Positions 6,677 through 14,152 are shown, numbered from the stretch's first letter. The stretch is 17,692 bases of DNA from an uncultured Collinsella sp. (GCA_900541175.1 UQIT01000037.1:1-17692); one strand, 5' to 3'. Translations and numbers: made by a program. The notes: generated by a model from the letters alone, not told the origin.

Positions 6677-6802
6677 CTGTTCGACTGGCCCAACGGCCCG
6701 GTGATGAGCGCCGGTATGATCAGCCCGCTCGATCCGGATCTGGTACACATTACTGACGACCTCAACGAGGCCGTCGACATCGCCCTGAGCGGGCTGATGT
6801 AG
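6677..6802 (+). pseudogene. Displaced 3' fragment of the LOG-family gene (attR-like)
   Basis: This is the second copy of the last 126 bp of the gene at 1698-2456, ending exactly at the same stop codon. It lacks a start, the nucleotide-binding motifs and the catalytic region, so it cannot be functional. One of its three differences replaces a Leu codon by Pro; the other two are silent. It is most simply read as the original 3' end of the gene, pushed 4346 bp away when the island inserted. What follows (from 6803) would then be the original downstream flank. No second full gene copy is present. Confidence 0.85.
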
Positions 6803-6813
6803 AGTAGCTAAAA

Positions 6814-6875
6814 TGGGACGGGGCTAAAAAGACTGGTCTGAAACGTTTGATACCAGTCTTTTTAGCCCCGTCCCA
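6814..6875. terminator. Perfect 24-bp palindrome, bidirectional terminator
   Basis: The arms 6814-6837 and 6852-6875 are perfect reverse complements with a 14-base loop containing AAACGTTT. Within it, GACTGGT (6831-6837) pairs with ACCAGTC (6852-6858) and is followed by TTTTT. By symmetry the same stem-plus-T-run appears on the other strand. It can therefore stop transcripts from the LOG side and from the minus-strand degV-like gene. The outer GGGACGGGGCTA arms exceed what termination needs, which suggests a dispersed repeat as well. Confidence 0.8.
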
Positions 6876-6890
6876 AACGAACTGCTTCTA

Positions 6891-6957
6891 AGTTGCGGTG
6901 GAATAGGGATTGATTGGCGGCTAATAAGCCAAAAACAGTCCCTATTTCACCGCAAGT
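6891..6957 (+). repeat. Hairpin repeat, copy 2
   Basis: It is nearly identical to copy 1. Outer arms 6893-6909 and 6939-6955 pair over 17 bp with the same single G·T (6901/6947). The inner stem is TTGGC (6914-6918) with GCCAA (6928-6932), where copy 1 has TTGAC with GTCAA. Both sides changed together, A-T to G-C, with the 9-base loop unchanged. It lies 13 bases beyond the stop of the degV-like gene. Together with copy 1 it brackets the primase-helicase gene. Confidence 0.85.
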
Positions 6958-6970
6958 GGTAAAGGTGCCC

Positions 6971-7831
6971 CTAGTGGATGGGCTGGTAGCGGGGGCAGTA
7001 GCTGATGGCGATGGCGTCGACGCCTACATGGGTGGCGATGGTGCAGCCGATGGGGCCGGTGCCGGCGTCTACGTAGTCCTGGCCTGCGAGTGCCTCGTCG
7101 ACAAGCTCCTGCTCCTCGGCGGCACCGGTCGTGAGCACGCGCACGCTGGAGCCCGGATGCTCGGCCAAAAACGCGAGGCAGTCTGCCATGGTGTTGGCGA
7201 CGATGCGCCTGGCGCCGCGGCCCTTCTTGATGGCCTTGATCTCGCCCGACTGCCACTCCGGCGAAACGGCCAGGCGAATATTGAGCATCTGCGTGAGCTG
7301 GCCGGCGAGCTTGGGCGCGCGGCCGTTCTTGACGAGGTTCTCGAGCGTGCGGGGAATCAGCAGCAGGTGCGCGTCGGGCAGGGTCGCGCGGATCTGTGCC
7401 TCGGTCTCGTCCAGGCTGCGACCGTCCTCGCGCATGGCCAGCGCGTACTCCACCAGCAAGCCCTCGGCGCCCGAGCCGGTGCGCGAATCGATGCAGCGCA
7501 CGTCGAGCTCGTGGGTCTCGGCCACCAAGCATGCGTTGGAATAGCAGGCAGACCACTCGCTGCACAGCGAGATGAAGATGGCGCTATCGTGGCCATCGGC
7601 GCGCACACGGTCAAAGAGCGCCTTGAATTCGCCGGCGCTCGGCTGCGAGGTGTGCGGCAGCTGCTCGGAGCCAGCCATGCGGGCGACGTATTCCTCGGCG
7701 GTAATCTGTACCTGGTCGAGCAGGTCCTCACCCTCGATAATCACATGCAGCGGAATCACGTAAATGCCGAGCTCTTGGGCGCGGGCAGGGGAGATGTCCG
7801 ACGTGGAGTCGGTTATGATGGCAAAAGACAT
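6971..7831 (-). CDS. DegV-family fatty-acid-binding protein (FakB-like)
   Basis: DegV proteins bind a single fatty acid. The FakB members present it to the kinase FakA for phosphorylation and use in phospholipid synthesis. The 286-aa protein has the family length. TDSTSD (7-12) opens the N-terminal domain, TSQPS (61-65) holds the Thr/Ser pair that binds the fatty-acid carboxylate, and H268 in THVGVDAIAI corresponds to the C-terminal conserved His. The start at 7831 is chosen because AAAGG precedes the ATG by seven bases and the motif follows at once. A start at 7888 would add 19 unconserved Arg-rich residues. It is divergent from the HAD gene at 7988. A TATACT -10 candidate on the minus strand lies at 7888-7893. 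No fakA is nearby. Which fatty acid it prefers cannot be read. Confidence 0.9.
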   Translation of the reverse strand: MSFAIITDSTSDISPARAQELGIYVIPLHVIIEGEDLLDQVQITAEEYVARMAGSEQLPHTSQPSAGEFKALFDRVRADGHDSAIFISLCSEWSACYSNACLVAETHELDVRCIDSRTGSGAEGLLVEYALAMREDGRSLDETEAQIRATLPDAHLLLIPRTLENLVKNGRAPKLAGQLTQMLNIRLAVSPEWQSGEIKAIKKGRGARRIVANTMADCLAFLAEHPGSSVRVLTTGAAEEQELVDEALAGQDYVDAGTGPIGCTIATHVGVDAIAISYCPRYQPIH

Positions 7832-7923
7832 AATTGCACCTTTCGTTGGGGCGCTTGCGCGCCGCCTTCTGAGAGCAAAGTGCGACAAGTATAGTAGAGT
7901 CGTTCCACATTACTAGGTTCAAT

Positions 7924-7939
7924 TGTTGAATAGTCAACA
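7924..7939. promoter_or_regulatory. Palindrome in the degV/HAD divergent promoter region
   Basis: TGTTGA (7924-7929) and TCAACA (7934-7939) form a perfect 6-bp inverted repeat with spacer ATAG. It lies between the two divergent genes, upstream of a TATACT candidate for the minus-strand gene (7888-7893). This could be an operator for a dimeric regulator, but the short arms make chance possible. Confidence 0.35.
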
Positions 7940-7987
7940 GTTTGAAGTGTCGGTGTGGAAATCGTCAACTGGGGAAGAGGAATGCCG

Positions 7988-8650
7988 ATGGAGGCGTTGG
8001 AGATAGGCAAACGGCCGGTTGTGCTGTTCGATTTTGATGGCACGGTGGCCGATACGGGTCGGGCGGTGATGACCTCGACGCGTAAGACGCTGGCTGCGCG
8101 CGGGTTTTCGGAGGCGCAGATGGGTGACTTGCGCCGTATGATCGGGCCCCCGCTATGGAAGAGCTTCCACGACTTTTACGGCTTCTCGCGCGAGGAGTCG
8201 CTGGTGGTGGCCGATGAGTACCGCGCCTTTTTTGACGAGCTGGGTCCGGAAGAGTACCCCGTGTTCGATGGGATCCCCGAGCTGCTCGACGGGCTGGCCG
8301 CCCAGGGCAAGCGTGTGGCCGTGGCGACGTCGCGCATGGAGGCAAAGTGCATCGACATGGTGCATGAGCTGGGGCTTTCTCAGTTTGAGGCCGTGGTCGG
8401 CATGAATCCGCCTCAGGGACGCGAGACCAAGGCGGATTCGGTCCGCGATGCGCTGGCGGCGCTCGGCGCGACTGCTGACGAGGCCGTGATGATCGGCGAC
8501 CGCTTTAACGACGTGGAGGGCGCGCACGCGATGGGCGTGCCGTGTATTGGCATCTATTCGGGCGCGGCGGCGCCGGGCGAGCACGAGGCAGCGGGCGCCG
8601 ATGCGGTGGTGCATTCGGTGGCCGAGCTTGCTAAACTTTTCGCTATCTAA
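7988..8650 (+). CDS. HAD-superfamily phosphatase (Gph/PpaX-like)
   Basis: This 220-aa subfamily I HAD hydrolase is of the phosphoglycolate-phosphatase-like kind. Motif I is LFDFDGTVADT with nucleophile Asp15 and Asp17, motif II is VATSR (Thr104), the motif III Lys is K138 in ETKADS, and motif IV is MIGDRFND (Asp161, Asp165). The cap sits between motifs I and II (about residues 21-95). The ATG at 7988 is preferred because AGAGG (7976-7980) lies seven bases before it; a GTG at 7955 or ATG at 7982 are in frame but poorly placed. The dipeptidase gene begins 54 bases downstream, so the two may be co-transcribed. The substrate could be phosphoglycolate, pyrophosphate or another small phosphate ester, and the sequence does not decide. 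Confidence 0.88.
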   Translation: MEALEIGKRPVVLFDFDGTVADTGRAVMTSTRKTLAARGFSEAQMGDLRRMIGPPLWKSFHDFYGFSREESLVVADEYRAFFDELGPEEYPVFDGIPELLDGLAAQGKRVAVATSRMEAKCIDMVHELGLSQFEAVVGMNPPQGRETKADSVRDALAALGATADEAVMIGDRFNDVEGAHAMGVPCIGIYSGAAAPGEHEAAGADAVVHSVAELAKLFAI

Positions 8651-8704
8651 TGACGTAATGTGAGGGGCGGGCGTACCCGTCGCTCATTGGTAAGGAGGTC
8701 GTCC

Positions 8705-10141
8705 ATGAATCAGGTGGAGCAGAGCGTCGCTGAGTATGTCGACGAGGTCTGGGAGGATGTCGTCGCTGATATCGAGCAGCTGGTGAGTTATCCTTCCGTG
8801 GCAGTTTCTGCCGATGCGGAGCCCGGCGCGCCGTTTGGCCGCCCGGTCCGTGACGCGCTCGATTGCGCGCTCGGCATCGCGCAGAAGCTCGGCTATCAGA
8901 CGAGCGACGACGAGGGCTATGTGGGAATCGCCGATATCCCGGGCCGCGGCGACAAGCAGCTCGCGACTATCTGCCACGTGGACGTGGTTCCCGCCGGCCC
9001 TGGCTGGAACACCGATCCGTTCGCGATGGAGCGTCGCGAGGGCTGGTTGCTCGGTCGCGGCGTGATCGACGACAAGGGCCCGGCAGTGCTGTCGCTTTAT
9101 GCCGGCGCGTACCTGCTCAAGCACGGCATTGTTCCGCGCTACACCTTCCGCGCGCTGCTGGGCTGCGATGAGGAAGTGGGCATGTCCGACGTTCACCATT
9201 ATCTGGAGAACCACGCAGACCCCGACTTTTTGTTTACGCCCGATGCCGAGTTCCCGGTCTGCAATGCCGAGAAGGGCCAGTTTGGGGCGACGTTCGTGAG
9301 TCCCAAGATCGACGGCGGGCGCATCGTGTCGTGGAGCGGCGCCGAGGCGAGCAATGCCATTCCGTCGCAGTCCATCTGCGAGCTCGCGATTGCCGCCGAT
9401 GAGCTGCCGGCGCCGGTCGAGAATGCTGACCGCCTGGAGATCACGGCTCTCGACAATGGTCATGTGCAGATTTTCGCCCACGGTATTGGCGGTCACGCCT
9501 CGATGCCCGAGGGGACGATCAATGCCGTCGGCCTGATCGTGTCGTATCTGCGCGAGGCCGAGGACGCGTTTGGTGCCCGCGGCGAGCGCCTGCTGACGCC
9601 TGCCGAGCACGAGTTTGTCAAGTTTTTGGCCTTTGTGCATGCGGACGCCTATGGTCGCGGCCTGGGTATCGACGCGACGAGCCCGGCGTTTGGCCCGCTC
9701 ACCTGCAACCCCGGCGTCATCCGCGTGGTGGATGGCCATATCGAGCAGGTCATCGACGTGCGTTTCCCTGATAGCACGAGCGCCGATACCATCCGCGAGC
9801 AGCTCGAGCCGCTCGTGGGGCGCTTTGACGTGACGTGTCGCCTGGGTCATGCAAAGGTGCCGTTCTCGGTGTCTGCCGACGATCCGGCCGTGAAGGCGCT
9901 TATCGATACCTATAACGAGTTTACGGGCAAGCACGCCGAGCCTTTTGCCATGGGCGGCGGCACGTACGCGCGCAACTTTGCCCGCGCCGTGTCGTTTGGC
10001 CCCGAGGAGACCGGTCTGGAGCTGCCCGCATGGGGCGGCCAGATGCACGGCCCCAACGAGTGCGCCAACGAGGAACAGCTCAAACAAGCGCTCAAGATCT
10101 ATATTGTTGCGATCCTCCGTTTGAATGAATTGGAGCTTTAA
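8705..10141 (+). CDS. pepV: Sapep/PepV-like M20 dipeptidase
   Basis: This cytoplasmic metallopeptidase of the M20 family cleaves dipeptides, with broad specificity in characterised PepV/Sapep enzymes. It has 478 aa, the usual length. Metal and catalytic residues are in order: H91 and D93 (CHVDVVP), D122 (GVIDDKG), the glutamate pair E156-E157 (GCDEEVGM), D180 (TPDAEFP) and H448 (GGQMHGPNE). H264 in GIGGHASMPEG belongs to the lid domain. The ATG at 8705 is set by a near-perfect TAAGGAGGT (8691-8699). An upstream in-frame ATG at 8660 lacks this and would add 15 basic residues. A hairpin repeat begins 23 bases after the stop. The gene probably shares a transcript with the HAD phosphatase upstream. 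The symbol is by family resemblance. Confidence 0.92.
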   Translation: MNQVEQSVAEYVDEVWEDVVADIEQLVSYPSVAVSADAEPGAPFGRPVRDALDCALGIAQKLGYQTSDDEGYVGIADIPGRGDKQLATICHVDVVPAGPGWNTDPFAMERREGWLLGRGVIDDKGPAVLSLYAGAYLLKHGIVPRYTFRALLGCDEEVGMSDVHHYLENHADPDFLFTPDAEFPVCNAEKGQFGATFVSPKIDGGRIVSWSGAEASNAIPSQSICELAIAADELPAPVENADRLEITALDNGHVQIFAHGIGGHASMPEGTINAVGLIVSYLREAEDAFGARGERLLTPAEHEFVKFLAFVHADAYGRGLGIDATSPAFGPLTCNPGVIRVVDGHIEQVIDVRFPDSTSADTIREQLEPLVGRFDVTCRLGHAKVPFSVSADDPAVKALIDTYNEFTGKHAEPFAMGGGTYARNFARAVSFGPEETGLELPAWGGQMHGPNECANEEQLKQALKIYIVAILRLNELEL

Positions 10142-10163
10142 GGTCTCGCGGTTTCCCAATCTA

Positions 10164-10230
10164 AGTTGCGGTGGAATAGTTTCTAGAATGGGCCATTTGA
10201 TGGCCAAGCAGGAACTATTTCACCGCAACT
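10164..10230 (+). repeat. Hairpin repeat, copy 3 (diverged interior)
   Basis: The outer arms 10164-10183 and 10211-10230 share AGTTGCGGTGGAATAG and CTATTTCACCGCAACT with copies 1 and 2, including the G·T at 10174/10220. A second wobble, T·G, is at 10182/10212. The interior differs in sequence, yet again contains a perfect inner stem, GGCCA (10191-10195) with TGGCC (10201-10205), around a 5-base loop. It lies just downstream of the dipeptidase gene, in the same orientation as the others. Confidence 0.85.
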
Positions 10231-10275
10231 TTGTTTTTATTGGTGTAAAAGGCGGGTCATGCTTGGTGGCGGGTT

Positions 10276-10292
10276 TGTTATCCGTTTGTAAA
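10276..10292 (-). promoter_or_regulatory. Candidate Pho box upstream of pstS
   Basis: Read on the minus strand, the sequence is TTTACA-AACGG-ATAACA: two hexamers at 11-bp period, each five of six to the TTAACA repeat bound by PhoP of Gram-positive bacteria. A possible -10, TATCAA (10320-10325), lies downstream with no recognisable -35, as expected for an activator-dependent promoter. Only two hexamers are seen, whereas full PhoP sites usually have four. Confidence 0.45.
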
Positions 10293-10337
10293 GGCTGGGC
10301 CGGGCTTGCGGTAAGGGTCTATCAAATGCCCGTAAGA

Positions 10338-10410
10338 AACCGCAGATAACGCGGTTGTCGCCTGATCGGGGTCGTATCTTTCCAAACAGCAAAGCGGGCA
10401 GGGTGCCCGC
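10338..10410 (+). other. Two leader stem-loops upstream of pstS
   Basis: AACCGC (10338-10343) pairs with GCGGTT (10351-10356), and GCGGGCA (10394-10400) pairs perfectly with TGCCCGC (10404-10410). Neither is followed by a T-tract, and the second lies 15 bases before the ribosome binding site. They may stabilise the leader of the pst transcript or tune translation. No known riboswitch is recognised. Confidence 0.4.
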
Positions 10411-10435
10411 GAGTCGCATGTACGAAAGGAAGATC

Positions 10436-11374
10436 ATGCTCGATCAGGCTTATTCTCGTCGTCAGTTCCTCGGCCTCGCTGGTGGTCTTGCCGGCATCGT
10501 CGGTCTCGGTCTCGTTGGTTGCGGCGGCTCCGGCGCATCCGACGCCGCCGACAAGGGTAGCGCCGCTGCTGCCGAGTCCGTCTCCGGCGAGGTGACCTAC
10601 GACGGTGCCTCTTCGTTCCAGGCTCTTGTCGAGGCCGCTGCCGAGAAGTTCATGGACGCCAACCCCGACGTCTCCGTTTCCGGCTCGGGTAACGGTTCGG
10701 GCAAGGGCCTGACCGCTGTCGCCGCAGGCACCGTTACCATCGGCAACTCCGACGTCTTCGCCGAGACCAAGCTCGAGGCCGATCAGGTCAAGAACCTCGT
10801 CGACCACGAGGTCGCCGTCGTGGGCATGGGTCCCGTCGTCTCCAAGAACGTTGAGGTCGATGACCTGTCCCTCGAACAGCTCAAGGGCATCTTCTCCGGC
10901 CAGATCACCAACTGGAAGGAGGTCGGCGGCGACGACGCCAAGATCGTCGTTCTCAACCGCAAGGCCGGCTCCGGTACCCGCGCCACCTTCGAAGCGGCCG
11001 TCTTTGGCGACGAGACTGTCGACTTTAAGGGCGACGCCGAGCTCGACAAGTCCGGCGATGTCCAGACCCAGATGGCCAGCACCGACAACGCCATCTCCTA
11101 CCTCGATTTCTCGCACTTTGATGACTCCAAGTTCAACGCCGTCAAGGTCGAGGGCGTGGAGCCCAAGAGCAAGAACGTCACCGACGACTCCTTCAAGATT
11201 TGGGCTACCGAGCACATGTACTGCTCCAAGGACGCCGACGAGGCTACCAAGGCCTTCCTTGAGTTCATGCTTTCCGACGACGTCCAGGGCAAACTCGTCG
11301 AGGAACAGGGCTTTATCCCCGTCTCTGCCATGAAGGTCGTCAAGGACGCCAGCGGCAAGGTCTCTGCTAAATAA
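10436..11374 (+). CDS. pstS: Phosphate-binding lipoprotein PstS
   Basis: This is the extracytoplasmic phosphate receptor of the Pst importer, 312 aa. The N-terminus has a twin-arginine motif SRRQFLG (7-13), a hydrophobic segment and the lipobox LVGC with lipidated Cys29, so it is probably a Tat-exported lipoprotein. A Gly/Ala/Ser linker follows. Phosphate-site motifs are recognisable: DGASSF (56-61), SGNGSGKGLTAV (83-94) and KAGSGTRATF (176-185). The ATG at 10436 is chosen because AAAGGA (10425-10430) precedes it and it leads straight into the signal peptide; an upstream ATG at 10355 would bury the signal. First gene of pstSCAB, 25 bases ahead of pstC, with a candidate Pho box at 10276-10292. 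Confidence 0.94.
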   Translation: MLDQAYSRRQFLGLAGGLAGIVGLGLVGCGGSGASDAADKGSAAAAESVSGEVTYDGASSFQALVEAAAEKFMDANPDVSVSGSGNGSGKGLTAVAAGTVTIGNSDVFAETKLEADQVKNLVDHEVAVVGMGPVVSKNVEVDDLSLEQLKGIFSGQITNWKEVGGDDAKIVVLNRKAGSGTRATFEAAVFGDETVDFKGDAELDKSGDVQTQMASTDNAISYLDFSHFDDSKFNAVKVEGVEPKSKNVTDDSFKIWATEHMYCSKDADEATKAFLEFMLSDDVQGKLVEEQGFIPVSAMKVVKDASGKVSAK

Positions 11375-11399
11375 GTAATCGCCCCCGGAAAGGTTTGCA

Positions 11400-12308
11400 A
11401 TGGCAAAACAGCTGCCAAAGCGCGACCTTGAGAACGTGGGCCTGGGCGTCACGGGCGCGTGCGTAGCGCTCGTGACGCTTGTCGTTGCCGCGCTCATCTC
11501 TATGGTCGCCCAAAAGGGCCTCTCGGCTTTTTTCAAGGACGGCGTTTCGGTCGTCGAGTTTTTTACCGGCACCAAGTGGGACCTGGCCAACACAGCCGAA
11601 AACGGCCTGCCCTATACCGGCGCCCTGCCCCTGATCGTCACCTCGTTTGCGGTCATGGTGCTCTCCACGCTTATCGCGCTGCCCATCGCTATCGGCTCTG
11701 CCATCTTTGCGGTCGAGATCCAGCCTAAGTTTGGTTCCAAGGTCTTTCAGCCGCTTATTGAGCTTTTGACTGGTATTCCCTCGGTCGTCTTTGGTCTGAT
11801 CGGTTTTCACGTGGTCGTCGGCCTTATGAAGAGCGTTTTCCACGTGAGCACAGGCCTGGGTATCCTGCCCGGTGCCATTGTGCTGGCCGTCATGATCCTG
11901 CCGACGATGACCACGCTTTCGGTCGATGGCCTGCGCGCCGTGCCCGATAGCTACCGTCAGGGTTCGCTCGCGCTGGGTTACACCCGCTGGCAGACCATCT
12001 GGCACGTGGTGCTCAAGTCCGCCATGCCGTCACTCATGACTGCGGTCATCCTCGGTATGACCCGCGCCTTTGGCGAGACACTCGCCGTGCGCATGGTGAT
12101 CGGCGGCATCGAGGCCATGCCGACGTCGCTGCTGTCGCCGGCCTCGACCATCACCACCACGCTCACCACGTCCATGGCGGTCTATGCCGAGGGCTCGGCC
12201 CAGGACGATGTTCTGTGGGCGCTTGGCCTGCTGTTGATGGGCATGAGCCTCATCTTCATCCTGATCATCCACCTTATAGCCCGCAAGGGGGCGAAGGCTC
12301 GTGGCTAG
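11400..12308 (+). CDS. pstC: Phosphate ABC transporter permease PstC
   Basis: This is one of the two membrane subunits of the Pst importer, 302 aa. About six hydrophobic segments are visible, beginning at residues 14-36 and ending at 272-293. The cytoplasmic coupling loop lies around 176-215 (GLRAVPDSYRQGSLALGYTRWQTI), and RAFGET (222-227) is a conserved Pst permease motif. An extracytoplasmic stretch of about 35 residues after the first segment (around 41-75) is usual for PstC. The ATG at 11400 follows GGAAAGG (11387-11393). The gene overlaps pstA by eight bases, which implies translational coupling. Confidence 0.94.
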   Translation: MAKQLPKRDLENVGLGVTGACVALVTLVVAALISMVAQKGLSAFFKDGVSVVEFFTGTKWDLANTAENGLPYTGALPLIVTSFAVMVLSTLIALPIAIGSAIFAVEIQPKFGSKVFQPLIELLTGIPSVVFGLIGFHVVVGLMKSVFHVSTGLGILPGAIVLAVMILPTMTTLSVDGLRAVPDSYRQGSLALGYTRWQTIWHVVLKSAMPSLMTAVILGMTRAFGETLAVRMVIGGIEAMPTSLLSPASTITTTLTTSMAVYAEGSAQDDVLWALGLLLMGMSLIFILIIHLIARKGAKARG

Positions 12309-13227
12309 CACGCGCATCCATATCGACGAGGCGAGGCTCGGGCGCGTCCAAAAGCAGGACCGCATTGCCACGGGCGCGCTGACGGCAATCGCTGCCATCG
12401 TCATGCTCATCGTCATCTCCATGGTGGCCTATATCCTGTTCGAGGGGGTCTCGACGCTGTTCCAGCCGGGATTTCTCACGCAGCCCGCGCGCGCTAACGG
12501 TACCCAGGGCGGCGTGCTCTACCAGCTGTTCGACTCGTTCTACCTGCTGCTGATTACTCTGGTCATCTCGGTGCCCATCAGCCTGGGCGGAGCGGTCTTC
12601 CTGGTTGAGTACGCGCCGAACGGCCCTATCCGCGACATCGCCTCCACCGCCATCGAGACGCTGTCCTCGCTGCCTTCCATCGTCGTCGGCATGTTCGGCT
12701 TTCTGGTGTTCTCGGTGCAGCTGGGCTGGAAGTACTCCATCATCTCCGGCGCTGTCGCGCTCACCATGTTCAACATCCCCATCCTGGTGCGCGTGATCCA
12801 ACAGGCACTCGAGGACGTGCCACAGGCCCAGCGCGATGCGTGTCTGGCTATGGGCCTCACCCGCTGGGAGGCCACGCTGCACATCCTGATCCCCGAGGCC
12901 ATGCCCGCTATCGTGACCGGCATCGTGCTTTCGGCCGGCCGCGTCTTTGGCGAGGCCGCGGCGCTGCTCTTTACCTCGGGCATGAGCTCGCCGGTTCGCC
13001 TGAACTTCTTGAGCTTTAACCTGTCGAGCCCTAGCTGCGCCTGGAACGTGTTCCGCCCCGGCGAGTCGCTTGCCGTGCATATCTACAAGATCTATGGCGA
13101 GGGCAGCCCCGAGGCCCAGCAGATCGTCTGGGGCACCGCTGCACTGCTGATGATTTGCGTGCTGCTGTTTAACGTAATCGCCCGCATTGTGGGCAAGCAA
13201 CTGGCAAGGAAGATGACGGCCGAATGA
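12301..13227 (+). CDS. pstA: Phosphate ABC transporter permease PstA
   Basis: This is the second membrane subunit of the importer, 308 aa. Its first segment is about residues 25-48, and its coupling loop is around 164-200 (QQALEDVPQAQRDACLAMGL). GRVFGEAAALLF (213-224) is a PstA signature. It starts with GTG at 12301, inside the end of pstC, with purine-rich CAAGGGGGCG just upstream serving as ribosome binding site. No nearby in-frame ATG exists. Its stop overlaps the pstB start codon as ATGA. The tight overlaps show one transcript. Confidence 0.93.
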   Translation: MASTRIHIDEARLGRVQKQDRIATGALTAIAAIVMLIVISMVAYILFEGVSTLFQPGFLTQPARANGTQGGVLYQLFDSFYLLLITLVISVPISLGGAVFLVEYAPNGPIRDIASTAIETLSSLPSIVVGMFGFLVFSVQLGWKYSIISGAVALTMFNIPILVRVIQQALEDVPQAQRDACLAMGLTRWEATLHILIPEAMPAIVTGIVLSAGRVFGEAAALLFTSGMSSPVRLNFLSFNLSSPSCAWNVFRPGESLAVHIYKIYGEGSPEAQQIVWGTAALLMICVLLFNVIARIVGKQLARKMTAE

Positions 13228-14096
13228 GCGAGATGAATGTAACGCCCGCAACCGAAGCGGCATCGTCCGACGCCCAGGACTTCTTGTCGAGCGTGGGGGA
13301 GAGCGAGAAGCGCGTGCGCGTGAGCGTCAAGGCCGTGAGCGACGAGGTCGTGCTCTCCACCAAGGACGTCAACGTGTACTATGGCGACCACCATGCACTG
13401 CACAATACGTCGCTCGACTTCCACAAGGGCGAGATCACGGCGCTCATCGGGCCTTCGGGCTGCGGTAAGTCGACCTTCTTGCGTAGCCTCAACCTCATGA
13501 ATCGCGAGATTCGCGGCTGCCGCGTGGAGGGCGAGATCAACTATCGCGGGCGCAACGTGAACACCAAGACCGAAAACACCTACGAGCTGCGCCGTTCCAT
13601 TGGCATGGTGTTCCAGCAGCCCAACCCGTTCCGCAAGTCCATTCGCGACAACATCACGTTTGCGCCTAAGCGCCACGGCATCACCGACCGCGACGAGCTC
13701 GACCGCATGGTCGAGGAAAGCCTGCGCGGCGCGGCGCTTTGGGACGAGGTCAAGGACAAGCTCGACAAGAGCGCCTATGCGCTTTCGGGTGGTCAACAGC
13801 AGCGTCTGTGCATTGCGCGCACGCTGGCGCTCAACCCCGACGTGATCCTGTTTGACGAGCCCTGCTCGGCGCTCGACCCCATCTCGACGCTGGCGATCGA
13901 GGACCTTATGTCGTCGATTGTGGCCGAGCGCGCCATCGTCATCGTGACGCACAACATGGAGCAGGCGTCGCGCGTGTCCAACCGCACGGCGTTCTTCTAC
14001 ATGGGCGATATGGTCGAGTACGACGAGACTGACGAGATTTTCCAACGGCCCAAGGATAAGCGGCTGAATGATTACCTCACCGGCATGTTCTCCTAG
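13224..14096 (+). CDS. pstB: Phosphate ABC transporter ATPase PstB
   Basis: This is the cytoplasmic ATPase that drives the Pst importer, 290 aa. Walker A is GPSGCGKS (76-83), the Q-loop is Q131 in VFQQPNPF, the signature is LSGGQQQR (187-194), Walker B is VILFDEP (207-213) and the switch His is H243 in VTHN. The core starts at about residue 43, so there is a poorly conserved N-terminal extension of some 40 residues compared with the Escherichia coli protein. The start overlaps the pstA stop (ATGA). A strong terminator follows 57 bases after the stop. There is no phoU after it, although phoU commonly follows pstB. Confidence 0.95.
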   Translation: MSEMNVTPATEAASSDAQDFLSSVGESEKRVRVSVKAVSDEVVLSTKDVNVYYGDHHALHNTSLDFHKGEITALIGPSGCGKSTFLRSLNLMNREIRGCRVEGEINYRGRNVNTKTENTYELRRSIGMVFQQPNPFRKSIRDNITFAPKRHGITDRDELDRMVEESLRGAALWDEVKDKLDKSAYALSGGQQQRLCIARTLALNPDVILFDEPCSALDPISTLAIEDLMSSIVAERAIVIVTHNMEQASRVSNRTAFFYMGDMVEYDETDEIFQRPKDKRLNDYLTGMFS

Positions 14097-14152
14097 TCCG
14101 GGACATGCTTGAGGCCCGCGGCGGCCACGGTTGCCACGGGACTGATTGGAGA

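Noticed and set aside
6563..6802. 79-codon plus-strand frame joining island DNA to the LOG fragment
   Set aside because: It is explained by the junction: a random N-terminal part fused to a displaced 3' end with no functional motif.
2457..6802. Integrase, transposase or tRNA attachment site for the island
   Set aside because: No recombinase frame and no tRNA gene were found between or beside the direct repeats.
6914..7894. 326-codon plus-strand frame opposite the degV-like gene
   Set aside because: The minus strand carries the DegV motifs; this frame is Ala/Gly-rich and begins in a hairpin repeat.
8684..10207. 507-codon minus-strand frame opposite the dipeptidase
   Set aside because: It mirrors the codon structure of a gene with all M20 motifs, and its translation shows no domain.
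10322..13263. Minus-strand frames opposite pstS, pstC and pstA
   Set aside because: The plus strand carries an intact, tightly coupled pst operon; the reverse frames are compositional shadows.
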